64,000 bases of DNA, from NCBI GenBank assembly GCA_902801475.1, contig CADCIO010000009.1, positions 1 through 64,000 of the forward strand, given 5' to 3'. Position numbers and translations under genes: made by a program. Shown here piece by piece: positions 16,047 through 25,919 of the stretch (its first letter is position 1; each line of letters opens with the position of its first letter). The notes beneath the pieces are model-generated. The model was not told the DNA's origin. It was given only the letters and a program-made list of their open reading frames with translations, and did no database searches. This stretch comes from an uncultured Bacteroidales bacterium. Lineage in GTDB: Bacteria; Bacteroidota; Bacteroidia; Bacteroidales; Bacteroidaceae.

Positions 16047-19000
16047 TCACTTAATCACAACCTTTTTACCGTTAAACAAATAAATTCCCTTCTCCGTTGG
16101 TTCTCCATTGAGTCGGATACCGCTCATAGTGTACCAACTGTCATCTTCCATCTGACTTCTTCCATCTTCCATCGAAATGATTTCCGTCACGATTTCCTCC
16201 TCTCCGTAGTCAACAACCACGGTCCGCACTGGTGCGGCAGATGGATTGGTCAGTTCGAAGTGGGCGCGGCAGGAGCGGAGCGTGCGTGCGTTCGCCGAAT
16301 GTCCAATCTTGTTGGCGGAGCCGATGTAGAGGATGTTGCCCTTGTTCTCGTCCGTGATGGCGAAGGGTGAGTAGCTGCCCACGAACTTGATGCCCTCGAA
16401 GTTGGCTTCGGTGGAGGCAGTTGCGTTGACGGTCACGTTGCTGAACACGGGGTTCTTGATGTCGCGGGTGTTGGGGTCGTCCTCGTCGTAGTCCTCAGCT
16501 TTCTTCCACTTGATGATGTACGGTGTGCCTGCCGCGATCGTGGCGACAGGGTCGCTGAAGGTCAGGGTCAGTGTGCCATCCTCGATGCTGGTGCTGCTCA
16601 GTGTGCGAGCTTCTGCTCCTGCCAACGGGCTGTCGGCGATTGTCACGTCGAACGGCAGGCAGAGCGTGTTCCAATAGCCGTCCTTGTAGAGGGTGCGGCC
16701 AGCAAGCTGCATGGGGTACTTGCATGGTCCCCAGCCCAGGTCGAGCGGGGTGCCGTTGATGCCGGCGGTGGCGAGGCGAGCGAGCAGGCCGAGGGCAACG
16801 CTGTTGTTGGCGTTGTCGCGCAGGGTGGGCACCGCACCGTTATTGTCGGTGCGGTCGCCAGGACCTCCGCCGGAGACGAGAGTGATGTTGCCGATGCCTA
16901 CGTTGGTGGCGTTAGCCGTACCTGCTACGGTGCAGGCTTGATAGTAGTTGTTCTCAAATGTGCCATCGTTGTTCCTGCCGCAGATGGCACCGTGGCTATA
17001 GTCCCAGACGGTGGTCACGATGGATCCGATGGCGAGGTTGCCGCGCAAGGTGCCTTTATAGTTCCAGCCCACGACGCCGCCAAAGTAGGTGAACTCATTA
17101 TCGGGATTGCCGGAAATCTTGGCTGCACTGGTGCAGTCGCTGACTTCACAGCCTATGTAGTTGTAGCCCACGATGCCGCCGTGGGTGTCGGTCGTCTTCC
17201 GGGCGGCGTGGATGATGACGGTGGATGTGGCATGGCAGTCGCTGACGTGGGATGGCTCATAGGGGTCGTCGTTGGTGGGTTCTTCGCTGCGGTAGCGGAT
17301 GTCACCGCCGTTGTTGCCCACGATGCCGCCGGCGAAATCTCCGGCGGTGATGCGGGTGTCGGTGAGGATGATGCCCCGTATGTCGGCACCAGCAGTCACG
17401 CCGAAGAGGCCTTGATGCCTATCCCCGAAGGCGTGAAGTTGGTCGTGGCTGTTGTCTCTCTGATAGATGCGGATGCCGCTGACGGTGTGGCCCTGGCCAT
17501 CGAAGTGGCCATTGAAGGTGTAGTAGTGGCCGGTGACATTGCCCGTCTGGTAGAAGCGGCCGATGGCGGTGTAGTTGTTCTCTTGGCTCGAGGTTTCGTT
17601 CCAAGCAGAAGTGTAGCTGTAGGTGATGTCGGCTCCGAGCTTGAAGTACTTGCCCTCGTACTTGCCCCTCCAAGTGCTTGTTTGACTGTCCTCGCTATTG
17701 ACGCGCTGTGCCAGCATGTTGAGCTGATCCTTATTATATATCATGTATGCATTGTCCCAGTCGTCACCGGTGTTCTCCTCGGCCCAGTCAATGGCGACTA
17801 AGTTTTGGGTACTGAGATTGACGGTCACGTCGGCATCGGGCATGACGAGCGTGTAGGGGTTGTCCGAGCCGCTGAGCGAGCCTTCGCTGACGGCATAGCC
17901 GCTGAATTGATAGCCCGCCAGCGGAGTATTGTCGAGCGTCAGTTTCACGGCGTCGCCGCTGCCGTAGTAGATTTGGTCGCCGAAAGCGAGTCCGCCGCCG
18001 CTGTAGGTGGTGATGCCGCTGACGGTGTACACGGTCTGGTCGCCAGTGAGGGCGATGGCCTGGACGGTGACGTGATCGTCCCCCGTGACGGTGCGCGAGG
18101 CTTTGCCCTGGGCGTCGCCGAGGGTCTGGGTGTAGTAGATGCCGGTGTCGTTGGTGCCGGGCGTCCAGTTGCGGGCGAAGGTGGCTCCGTCGGTGACGGC
18201 GTTGGCGTCGGACTGCGGAGCGTAGAGGCTGTTGGTGATGGTGAGCGTGCTGCCGTTGTTATAGCCCACGAAGCCGGCGCAGCGGGTGGTGGGGGTGGAG
18301 CCGGTGCTGATTATCTTTCCGTCGAAGACGCAACCGCAAATGGTGACTGTGCCGCTACTCGGACGGCCTACGATGCCTCCGTGTGTGCCGTCGCCCTCGA
18401 CGAGACTTTCGATGACGGTGCTGACAAGGCAGTTCTCAATGTTAACCACACCCCAGCAACCGCCTACAAGACCACTGCCATATTTGCGAGAGCACTCGAC
18501 GGTGCCAGTCACCTTCAGGTTGCGGATGGCGGCGGGGGTGTCGTTCGCGTCGCTGGGGTTGGCCTTGGTAGTGGTTACGTAGCTGAACGGGGCGGTGTAA
18601 TCATGGCTGTTGTCGGTGCTGAGGTTGATGTAGAGCGTATTGCCACCGCCGTCGAAGGTGCCGGTGAAGTCGTGCTGACTGCTGCCCGCCATACGTTTGA
18701 CGGGGTTATCTGCCGAGCCGACATTTCCTTCCAGTTTCACCGTCTTGCCAGTGAAGTAGCCCTTCGCATAGTCTTTCAGTATGTCGCAGAAGATGTTCCA
18801 GCCCGTGACGGTCCTGATGGTGTACGAGCCGTCGCTGTTCTCAACGAAGTGCACGGGGTCGGGGGTGCAGGCCAGCGTCACGGCTGCATGACTCGTCCCC
18901 ACACCGATGATGCTTGTGAGGTCGGCCTTGCCGTCGGTGGCGGAGATTGGCTCGCCGTTCACGGTCAGCAGGCAGTTGTCGGGCACGGTGATATAGACCT

Positions 19001-21530
19001 TGGTCGCCGACGGGCAATTATCAAAGCATCCTGCCGCGATGCTGGTCAGGCTGCGGGGGAAGGTGACCTCGCCGTTGAAGTAATTAAACGCGCCACTCCC
19101 TACGCTGGTGAGTCCTATGGGAAGACTGACGCTCGTCAGATGCAAGCAGTTGTAGAATGTATAAGCCCCGATATGGGTCACGCCGCTTCCGACGGTGGCC
19201 GAGGTAATATCTTCGTAGTGTGCTGCCCATGGCACGTCGGTCGGCGTGGCGTAGTCGGTCATGGCACCTGTGCCACTGATGGTGAACTGCTCGTAGTGGC
19301 CATCCTGGTCGTCGTCGTGCAGGGTGTAGGTGACGCCGGTTCCGCACGAGCCTGTCCTGTCAGCGTAGTAGATGCGGAATTGCTTCGTCAGGGTTCCCGC
19401 GTAGTAGCCCTGTCCAGTGGCGGTCAGCGTGGCGATGCCCCCATTCACGTTGTTGGTGCAGCTCACGGTGTAGTCAGTCCCAGCTTCGAGCACATCCCCG
19501 CTTACGGTCAGCGTGATGTCGGGCACGATGGCGCTGCCCGTATAGACCTGGTTGGGGATATCGGCAATGGTGCCGGTAGCGATGTTAATCAGCGTCTCGT
19601 TGCTCAGCGCGGCTGTGATGGTGATGTCGGCGCTGCCCATGGTGAGCACACCTTTGTTGCTGACCGATGCACCGGTGTTGGTGGGCGAAATGGTGAATAT
19701 GGGTCGGTAGCCGTTAGGGTTGTAGCCTGTATAGCTCAGCTGCGCGGTGGCATTCGGGAGGTAGTAGTGGCTGTTCTGAGTGTTGAAGCCTCCCGTGGGG
19801 GCAGGGCTGGGCAGTCCGACATTGTTGCCGAGGGTCACCTTATAGACGCTGCGGCTGACGTCGCCGGTGGTGCTGTCATGTTTTTTACCGATGCCGGTGG
19901 AGACGTTGCCCGTGCCTACGTAAAGATAGCAGTTGGTGACATGGGTGCTGTTCGAGGCTTCGCCGATGAGGGCACCGGTGTATATTGTGCCGCTGCCCGT
20001 GACGTTAAGCGTAGGACTGACAACGAGGCAGTTCTCGACAGTGGCGCCAGAAGTGTAGCCGATGAGTGCGCCGCCATTGAATTGAGTGGTGGTGACATTG
20101 TGTGTTGCGGTGATACTGGGGCTATCGAGGATGACGTTCCTGAAGGTGCCATTCACGACGTTGCAGAAAAAGCCGGGCTTATCTTGAATGTAGAGGCCGC
20201 TGACGAAATGGTTGCCACCATCGTAGATGCCCCTGAATTGACTGTTTGCTGGCGTGAAGGGGCTGCTGCTGCCGCCGAGGTCGATGTCGGCGGTCTGTAT
20301 GAAGCGCTTACCTTTACATTGGTTCCCCGAGTTGACATATCTGGCAAGGGCGCGGAGGTCGGCACTTGTGTTTATCTTGTAGAACAAGCCGTTTTCATCC
20401 TCGTCCACCTGGAAGTCATGGTCACCCAGCGTCTCGGTACTTTTCACGAGATAACTGATTTGCCGGGAGCCGGTATAACTGCCTTTGCCCGTAACGATGA
20501 TGGTGTATGTGCCGTCGGTCCTGCCGTCGCCGCTCCATGCCAAGGTGTAGTGCGTGTTCTTCGTCAGCACCGTGCCGTCAACTGCGGTCACGACAGGCTC
20601 CGGCTTAATTTCTTGACCTGTTCGGATGTAATACTCTTTCACGCCGCTGATAGTGGCAGTGCCGAGATGATTTAGGTTCATAATGGGAATGACCTTGTCG
20701 CCGCTGACCTCCCAGCTGGGGCCGAGTTGGGTCTGGAGGGTGCTGCCCGTGGCGTCGGTCTGCCTCCCCTGCACGTCGCCGTATGCTGTCTTGTAGTAGC
20801 TATTGGAGAACGACGAGCCGCCGTTGCGGTTGAATGTTGCACTGCCACTGGTCTCTTTCAGGTTCAGCGTACCGTTCTGGAAGCAGTTGGTGTACACGAG
20901 CGTAGTCTTGCGCCATCCCACCATTCCGCCACACTTGATGGTGTTGCTGCCGGTGATGCTGCCGTCGAAGAGGCAGTTGGTGATACGGAGTGAACCATCT
21001 TCCTGGACAGCCACGAAGCCGGCATGGGTGCCGTCGCCATCGACAGACGATATAATAGCCACGTTGCTCCAGCAACTATGGATGGTGCAGTTGCCATAGC
21101 TATGGGCGGCGATGCCAGCGGCAAACTGGTAGCCCGTCGTGATGGTGCCCGTCACTTTGAGCGTGTAGATGGTCGCCCCCTCAATGTAGAGGAACGGGGC
21201 GCAGTCGTTGGCTGTCGCCGTGTAGTTGACGGTCAGCGTGTGCCCGTCGCCCATGAACGTGCCCTTGAACCTGTTGTCGCTCGTGCCCGCCATCGTCGTG
21301 ATGCCGCTGATGTCGGCAGTCAGCTTCACAATCTTGTTTTCATACGTCGTGCCGCTGTTCACGGCATTGACGAACGTCGTCCAGTCCGTTGCTGAGGTAA
21401 TGAGATACGGGTTGGCAGCCGTTCCGCTGCCCGAAAGTCCGTCAGCCCACGCCGTCGTGGCGGTGAGCACTATGAGCGCCAGCGTCATCGCCAGCCGCAT
21501 CATTTTTGTTTTGTGTTTCATTTTATTCAT
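16047..21530 (-). CDS. Large secreted GLUG / beta-helix surface protein (1827 aa)
   Basis: The signal peptide ends around TATTAWADG. At least four related beta-helix modules follow, each opening with a 'fill-in' motif such as YLITSATDWTTFVNAVNSG and containing GTFDGGGNTLYIN- or GHFDGQGHTVSGI-type and GGIVGNNGG-type (GLUG) turns. One BspA-like leucine-rich stretch sits in the middle (HIGAYTFYNCLHLTSVSL). The end carries AGRTLYKDGYWNTLCLPFDV and a tail (KGIYLFNGKKVVIK) resembling a type IX sorting signal. The last ~95 residues match the 546-aa protein almost completely. Met4 (21521) is an alternative start. It is monocistronic, with a promoter at 21662-21692 and a terminator at 15803. Probably an adhesin; ligand unknown. 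Confidence 0.8.
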   Translation of the reverse strand: MNKMKHKTKMMRLAMTLALIVLTATTAWADGLSGSGTAANPYLITSATDWTTFVNAVNSGTTYENKIVKLTADISGITTMAGTSDNRFKGTFMGDGHTLTVNYTATANDCAPFLYIEGATIYTLKVTGTITTGYQFAAGIAAHSYGNCTIHSCWSNVAIISSVDGDGTHAGFVAVQEDGSLRITNCLFDGSITGSNTIKCGGMVGWRKTTLVYTNCFQNGTLNLKETSGSATFNRNGGSSFSNSYYKTAYGDVQGRQTDATGSTLQTQLGPSWEVSGDKVIPIMNLNHLGTATISGVKEYYIRTGQEIKPEPVVTAVDGTVLTKNTHYTLAWSGDGRTDGTYTIIVTGKGSYTGSRQISYLVKSTETLGDHDFQVDEDENGLFYKINTSADLRALARYVNSGNQCKGKRFIQTADIDLGGSSSPFTPANSQFRGIYDGGNHFVSGLYIQDKPGFFCNVVNGTFRNVILDSPSITATHNVTTTQFNGGALIGYTSGATVENCLVVSPTLNVTGSGTIYTGALIGEASNSTHVTNCYLYVGTGNVSTGIGKKHDSTTGDVSRSVYKVTLGNNVGLPSPAPTGGFNTQNSHYYLPNATAQLSYTGYNPNGYRPIFTISPTNTGASVSNKGVLTMGSADITITAALSNETLINIATGTIADIPNQVYTGSAIVPDITLTVSGDVLEAGTDYTVSCTNNVNGGIATLTATGQGYYAGTLTKQFRIYYADRTGSCGTGVTYTLHDDDQDGHYEQFTISGTGAMTDYATPTDVPWAAHYEDITSATVGSGVTHIGAYTFYNCLHLTSVSLPIGLTSVGSGAFNYFNGEVTFPRSLTSIAAGCFDNCPSATKVYITVPDNCLLTVNGEPISATDGKADLTSIIGVGTSHAAVTLACTPDPVHFVENSDGSYTIRTVTGWNIFCDILKDYAKGYFTGKTVKLEGNVGSADNPVKRMAGSSQHDFTGTFDGGGNTLYINLSTDNSHDYTAPFSYVTTTKANPSDANDTPAAIRNLKVTGTVECSRKYGSGLVGGCWGVVNIENCLVSTVIESLVEGDGTHGGIVGRPSSGTVTICGCVFDGKIISTGSTPTTRCAGFVGYNNGSTLTITNSLYAPQSDANAVTDGATFARNWTPGTNDTGIYYTQTLGDAQGKASRTVTGDDHVTVQAIALTGDQTVYTVSGITTYSGGGLAFGDQIYYGSGDAVKLTLDNTPLAGYQFSGYAVSEGSLSGSDNPYTLVMPDADVTVNLSTQNLVAIDWAEENTGDDWDNAYMIYNKDQLNMLAQRVNSEDSQTSTWRGKYEGKYFKLGADITYSYTSAWNETSSQENNYTAIGRFYQTGNVTGHYYTFNGHFDGQGHTVSGIRIYQRDNSHDQLHAFGDRHQGLFGVTAGADIRGIILTDTRITAGDFAGGIVGNNGGDIRYRSEEPTNDDPYEPSHVSDCHATSTVIIHAARKTTDTHGGIVGYNYIGCEVSDCTSAAKISGNPDNEFTYFGGVVGWNYKGTLRGNLAIGSIVTTVWDYSHGAICGRNNDGTFENNYYQACTVAGTANATNVGIGNITLVSGGGPGDRTDNNGAVPTLRDNANNSVALGLLARLATAGINGTPLDLGWGPCKYPMQLAGRTLYKDGYWNTLCLPFDVTIADSPLAGAEARTLSSTSIEDGTLTLTFSDPVATIAAGTPYIIKWKKAEDYDEDDPNTRDIKNPVFSNVTVNATASTEANFEGIKFVGSYSPFAITDENKGNILYIGSANKIGHSANARTLRSCRAHFELTNPSAAPVRTVVVDYGEEEIVTEIISMEDGRSQMEDDSWYTMSGIRLNGEPTEKGIYLFNGKKVVIK

Positions 21531-21552
21531 ATATGGTTATATTATAATTGAG

Positions 21553-21651
21553 TCACTTCTTGTTCTTCTTGATCATCCCCAGCGCTACCACGCCCGCCAA
21601 TATATTGGCCACGAAAGAGGCGGCTATGAGCAGCAGGGTGACGAGCAGCCC
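21553..21651 (-). pseudogene. Possible small membrane-peptide frame in the adhesin leader
   Basis: In the leader of the 1827-aa gene a frame of 32 codons ending TGA (21555-21553) encodes a hydrophobic helix followed by a lysine-rich end (GLLVTLLLIAASFVAN ... ALGMIKKNKK). It has no start codon in frame. An ATG at 21653-21651 lies one base out of register, so a one-base insertion would create a 33-residue membrane peptide starting at the predicted transcription start. It could be a decayed small gene, or chance. Confidence 0.35.
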
Positions 21652-21661
21652 ATTTTGAGTG

Positions 21662-21692
21662 CAAAATTAAAGAACATTTCTAACACTTGCAA
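21662..21692 (-). promoter_or_regulatory. Promoter of the 1827-aa adhesin gene
   Basis: On the minus strand: TTG at 21692-21690, 20 nt, TAATTTTG at 21669-21662. The spacing is ideal. The start should be near 21655, which gives a leader of about 125 nt. Confidence 0.7.
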
Positions 21693-21925
21693 TTTTTATT
21701 TAAAAATTTGGAGCATAATCAACTATCTGTGCCAACCCAAATAAGAAAAAGACGGACTCAGAATTCAGAATTCAGTTTTATCTTGCTCCGAAGTTTGTAA
21801 TATCGCGCGATTCGTTTGGTCATATGCAGAATACTTTGTACCTTTGCAACCGAGATCGGAAACCTGTGGAGATGAACTAGGCAAGTGGATAGATACACAT
21901 TATTAAATATAAATAGATACGTTTT
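21693..21925. other. Divergent intergenic region
   Basis: Together with the leader and promoter entries to its left, this completes the gap between the adhesin gene and DUF3467. It is AT-rich, with a GAATTCAGAATTCAG direct repeat near 21759-21774 and the DUF3467 promoter at its right end. No gene is seen. Confidence 0.6.
21815..21846 (+). promoter_or_regulatory. Promoter of the DUF3467 gene
   Basis: TTTG (21815-21818), 20 nt, TACCTTTG (21839-21846). The start should be near 21853, about 73 nt before the ATG at 21926. Confidence 0.8.
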
Positions 21926-22246
21926 ATGGCAGAAAACAACCAGCAGCTTCAGATCGAGCTGAAGCCAGAGGTGGCTGAGGGCACCTATTCGAACCTCGCC
22001 ATCCTCACTCATTCAAGTAGCGAATTTGTGGCAGACTTTGTGCAGATGATGCCGGGTATGCAGAAGGCGCAGGTGAGGAGCCGCATTATCATGGCTCCTG
22101 AACACGCCAAGCGTCTGCTGATGGCCTTGCAGGACAATGTGCAGAAGTATGAGAAGCAGTTCGGTCCTATCCGACTGACTCAGGTGCAGCAGTCGAACGA
22201 AGGAAAGACAATCGCGCCCTTCACGATTAAGCAGGGTGAAGCTTAA
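21926..22246 (+). CDS. DUF3467 family protein
   Basis: This 106-aa soluble protein matches the conserved DUF3467 pattern: an N-terminal strand with EGTYSNLA, the central SSSEFVADFVQMMPGMQKAQVRSRIIMAPEHAKRLL region (residues ~31-66), and a charged C-terminal helix. The biochemical role is unknown. As I recall, in Bacteroidales this gene commonly sits between rpoC and rpsL; here rpsL does follow, but upstream come adhesin genes in place of rpoBC. It has its own promoter and a strong terminator, so it is probably transcribed apart from the ribosomal genes. Confidence 0.9.
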   Translation: MAENNQQLQIELKPEVAEGTYSNLAILTHSSSEFVADFVQMMPGMQKAQVRSRIIMAPEHAKRLLMALQDNVQKYEKQFGPIRLTQVQQSNEGKTIAPFTIKQGEA

Positions 22247-22274
22247 TTTTTGGGGACTCAATTTTACAGGTTCC

Positions 22275-22319
22275 GGGTGCTTTTTGCTATGTGACATGGC
22301 GAAAAGTACCCATCTTTTT
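22275..22319 (+). terminator. Terminator after DUF3467
   Basis: GGGTGCTTTTTGCTAT (22275-22290) pairs over 16 bp (three G-U) with ATGGCGAAAAGTACCC (22296-22311) around GTGAC, followed by ATCTTTTTG. This is a strong intrinsic terminator that separates DUF3467 from the ribosomal operon. Confidence 0.85.
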
Positions 22320-22404
22320 GTTAAATAATCTTAAAAATAAAGGTTTTTCTCCGTGTTGAGGGAAAAATATTCCTTTGGAAACATGTTATTCGGCAGAAAA
22401 TGCG

Positions 22405-22647
22405 TAACTTTGCACCACTTTTTGGAGTAGTGCGTGCCTTAGTTAGGTACATTGTGTGTCGTGTGGAGTGATTTTTATCTGTAGGAAACAGGCATTGGAA
22501 AGAGAGAAAGCGACACTGATTTTAGCACGAAGCAAAGCGGGTAGCTGACCATAAAGCGTGGTTCCCCCTTCGGGTGGAAGGGATATGGTAGGCACTCGGA
22601 CAAAAGATTGAATATCATTAAATAATAACATAAAAAAATTAAACAAA
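22405..22647 (+). promoter_or_regulatory. Promoter and long leader of the str operon
   Basis: TAACTTTG (22405-22412) is a clear -7 box; the -33 element is weak. Transcription from about 22419 would give a leader of about 228 nt before rpsL. The leader holds a hairpin CCCTTC (22566-22571) / GAAGGG (22577-22582) and other G+C-rich segments that end near 22600, followed by an A-rich unstructured ribosome-entry region. Length and structure suggest autoregulation or attenuation. This entry covers most of the 22247-22647 gap. Confidence 0.6.
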
Positions 22648-23028
<381 letters not shown>

Positions 23029-23185
23029 TCCTTTTCTTACAAACTAAAAAAGTAATTACAGTTTTTTCACAAAGTTTGGTTTGACGGAAATGCTTGAAGG
23101 GTTGAGTAAATGCCCTTGAGTGGGCGTTGAAGACACACACACAAATGCAGCCTCAGACTAAAGAAAGATTAAATCAAACAAAAAA
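23029..23185 (+). promoter_or_regulatory. rpsL-rpsG intercistronic region with alternative hairpins
   Basis: AAGGG (23097-23101) can pair with CCCTT (23113-23117), while GCCC (23112-23115) can pair with GGGC (23122-23125). The two hairpins share bases and exclude each other. In Escherichia coli, protein S7 represses its own synthesis by binding the S12-S7 spacer; this spacer is a candidate for an analogous control. No promoter was recognised in it. Confidence 0.5.
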
Positions 23186-23662
23186 ATGAGAAAAGCTAAA
23201 CCAAAGAAGCGTGTGGTGCTTCCAGATCCAGTTTACGGAGATGTGAAGGTAACAAAGTTTGTTAACAACCTCATGTATGATGGCAAGAAGAGCGTGGCTT
23301 ACACCATCTTCTACACAGCACTGAAGAATGTAGAGAACAAGATGAAGAACGAGGAGAAGTCTCCACTGGAAATCTGGAAGACTGCCCTTGACAACATCAC
23401 TCCACAGGTGGAGGTGAAGAGCCGCCGTATCGGTGGTGCCACTTTCCAGGTGCCAACAGAGATCCGTGCTGACCGCAAGGAGGCCATCTCGATGAAGAAC
23501 ATGATCTCTTTCGCTCGTAAGCGTTCGGGCAAGAGCATGGCTGACAAGCTTTCTGCTGAGATTATGGACGCTTTCAACCAGCAGGGTGGTGCATTCAAGC
23601 GTAAGGAGGATATGCACCGCATGGCTGAGGCTAACCGTGCATTCGCACACTTCCGCTTCTAA
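23186..23662 (+). CDS. rpsG: 30S ribosomal protein uS7
   Basis: This 158-aa primary 16S rRNA-binding protein organises the 3' (head) domain of the small subunit and contacts the E-site tRNA. The start MRKAKPKKR and the motifs [17 protein letters not shown] and [12 protein letters not shown] at the C-terminus are characteristic. Length is normal. It is followed 44 bases later by fusA. Confidence 0.99.
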   Translation: MRKAKPKKRVVLPDPVYGDVKVTKFVNNLMYDGKKSVAYTIFYTALKNVENKMKNEEKSPLEIWKTALDNITPQVEVKSRRIGGATFQVPTEIRADRKEAISMKNMISFARKRSGKSMADKLSAEIMDAFNQQGGAFKRKEDMHRMAEANRAFAHFRF

Positions 23663-23706
23663 TAAAACACATTCATTAAACATTAAGGTAAAAAGGAAAA
23701 AAGAGT

Positions 23707-25824
23707 ATGGCAAAGCAAGATTTGCATCTTACGCGTAACTTTGGCATCATGGCCCACATCGATGCTGGTAAGACTACCACATCTGAGCGTATCCTGTTCT
23801 ACACAGGTAAGACTCATAAGCTGGGTGAGGTTCATGATGGTGCCGCAACTATGGACTGGATGGCACAGGAGCAGGAGCGCGGTATCACTATCACTTCTGC
23901 TGCTACAACAGCATATTGGACTTGGAACGGCAACAAGTACAAGTTCAACCTGATTGACACTCCGGGACACGTGGACTTCACCGCTGAGGTGGAGCGCTCT
24001 CTGCGTGTGCTCGACGGCGCTGTGGCCACTTACTGTGCAGTAGGTGGTGTGGAGCCTCAGTCAGAGACTGTATGGCGTCAGGCCGACAAGTACAATGTTC
24101 CACGTATCGGTTACGTGAACAAGATGGACCGTTCTGGTGCAGACTTCTTCGAGGTGGTTCGCCAGATGAAGGAAGTGCTGGGCGCAAAGCCTGTTCCAGT
24201 GGTGATTCCAATCGGCGCTGAGGAAAACTTCAAGGGTGTGGTTGACCTCATCAAGATGAAGGCTATCCTGTGGCACGACGAGTCGCTGGGCGCAGACTAT
24301 GATGTAGAGGACATCCCTGCTGAGCTTCAGGCTGAGGCAGAGGAATGGCGCGGCAAGATGCTCGAGGCTGTTGCTGAATTTGATGATGCGCTGATGGAGA
24401 AGTTTTTCGATGATCCTTCAACCATCACTGAGGAAGAGTGCATCCGCGCACTCCGCAACGCTACTTGCGCTCTCGAGTGCACTCCAATGCTTTGCGGTTC
24501 TTCATTCAAGAATAAGGGTGTGCAGACATTACTTGACTATGTGTGCGCTTTCCTCCCATCACCACTTGACACTCCAAACATCGTGGGTTCTAACCCAACG
24601 ACCAAGGAGGAAGAGGATCGTAAGCCATCTGAGGATGAGAAGACTTCTGCTTTGGCATTCAAGATTGCCACTGACCCATATGTGGGCCGTCTCACATTCA
24701 TCCGCGTATATTCAGGTAAGGTAACCGCTGGTTCCTATATTTATAACACCCGTTCGGGCAAGAAGGAGCGTGTGTCTCGTCTGTTCCAGATGCACTCTAA
24801 CCACCAGAACCCTGTTGAAGAGATTTCTGCAGGTGACATCGGTGCAGTAGTGGGTTTGAAGGATATTCACACCGGTGACACGCTCTGCGATGAGGACGCA
24901 CCAATCGTATTGGAGTCTATGGACTTCCCAGATCCAGTGATCGGTATCGCCGTTGAGCCTAAGACTCAGAAGGACCTCGACAAGCTGTCTATCGGCTTGC
25001 AGAAGTTGGCTGAGGAAGACCCAACTTTCACTGTGAAGACTGACGAGCAGTCTGGTCAGACTGTCATCTCTGGTATGGGTGAGCTCCACCTCGATATCAT
25101 CATCGACCGTCTGAAGCGTGAGTTCAAGGTTGAATGTAACCAGGGTAAGCCTCAGGTGAACTATAAGGAGGCTATCACGAAGACTGTCAACCTCCGCGAG
25201 GTGTACAAGAAGCAGTCTGGTGGTCGTGGTAAGTTCGCCGACATCATCGTGAACGTAGGTCCTGTTGATGATGACTTTGAGGGTACAGGTCTCCAGTTCG
25301 TTGACGAGGTGAAGGGCGGTAACGTGCCTAAGGAGTTCATTCCTGCTGTGCAGAAGGGCTTCGCTGAGTCGATGAAGAACGGTGTGCTGGGCGGCTTCCC
25401 AATGGACAGCATGAAGGTGACACTCGTGGATGGTAGCTTCCACCCAGTCGATTCAGACCAGCTGTCGTTCGAAATCGCTGCACGTCAGGCTTACAAGAAC
25501 GCTTGCGCTCAGGCTAAGCCAGTGCTTATGGAGCCTATCATGAAGCTCGAGGTTGTTACTCCAGAGGAGAACATGGGTGACGTGATCGGTGACTTGAACA
25601 AGCGCCGCGGTCAGGTGGAAGGTATGGACAATGCCCGTTCCGGTGCCCGCATCGTGAAGGCTATGGTTCCACTGGGCGAGATGTTCGGTTATGTGACCGC
25701 TCTCCGTACCATCACTTCAGGTCGCGCCACTTCATCTATGCAGTATGACCACCACGCACCTGTGTCAAGCACGATTGCCAAGGCTGTGCTTCAGGAGTGC
25801 AACGGTCGCGTAGATCTCGTATAA
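23707..25824 (+). CDS. fusA: Elongation factor G
   Basis: This 705-aa GTPase moves tRNAs and mRNA through the ribosome after peptide-bond formation and helps recycle ribosomes. GTPase motifs: AHIDAGKT (residues 16-23, P-loop), RGITI (switch region), DTPGH and NKMD. The C-terminal domain IV/V signature [12 protein letters not shown] is present. Position in the str operon marks it as the housekeeping EF-G; some Bacteroides species carry a second, specialised fusA2 elsewhere. There is no tuf gene after it, so tuf must lie elsewhere in this genome. Confidence 0.98.
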   Translation: MAKQDLHLTRNFGIMAHIDAGKTTTSERILFYTGKTHKLGEVHDGAATMDWMAQEQERGITITSAATTAYWTWNGNKYKFNLIDTPGHVDFTAEVERSLRVLDGAVATYCAVGGVEPQSETVWRQADKYNVPRIGYVNKMDRSGADFFEVVRQMKEVLGAKPVPVVIPIGAEENFKGVVDLIKMKAILWHDESLGADYDVEDIPAELQAEAEEWRGKMLEAVAEFDDALMEKFFDDPSTITEEECIRALRNATCALECTPMLCGSSFKNKGVQTLLDYVCAFLPSPLDTPNIVGSNPTTKEEEDRKPSEDEKTSALAFKIATDPYVGRLTFIRVYSGKVTAGSYIYNTRSGKKERVSRLFQMHSNHQNPVEEISAGDIGAVVGLKDIHTGDTLCDEDAPIVLESMDFPDPVIGIAVEPKTQKDLDKLSIGLQKLAEEDPTFTVKTDEQSGQTVISGMGELHLDIIIDRLKREFKVECNQGKPQVNYKEAITKTVNLREVYKKQSGGRGKFADIIVNVGPVDDDFEGTGLQFVDEVKGGNVPKEFIPAVQKGFAESMKNGVLGGFPMDSMKVTLVDGSFHPVDSDQLSFEIAARQAYKNACAQAKPVLMEPIMKLEVVTPEENMGDVIGDLNKRRGQVEGMDNARSGARIVKAMVPLGEMFGYVTALRTITSGRATSSMQYDHHAPVSSTIAKAVLQECNGRVDLV

Positions 25825-25840
25825 TCAAGAAAAAGTTTGG

Positions 25841-25878
25841 GGGTGCAGGCAAGCATACGACTCTTTGCCTGCATACCC
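25841..25878 (+). promoter_or_regulatory. Hairpin between fusA and rpsJ
   Basis: GCAGGCAA (25845-25852) pairs with TTGCCTGC (25865-25872), and flanking bases extend the stem imperfectly. The T-run is poor (CTTACTTAT). It may be a partial terminator or a leader structure for the S10 genes, which begin at 25920. Confidence 0.55.
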
Positions 25879-25919
25879 TCTTACTTATATATAATAATTA
25901 CATCAAATAATTAAAAACA

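Noticed and set aside
16938-17801. Plus-strand open frame of 287 codons
   Set aside because: Antisense shadow of the same adhesin; Val/Ala/Gly-rich without features.
17805-20675. Plus-strand open frame of 956 codons
   Set aside because: It lies wholly antisense to the 1827-aa adhesin, which has a signal peptide, recognisable modules and a sorting tail. The antisense translation is low-complexity in Val/Gly/Ala/Asp with no domain and no start signal.
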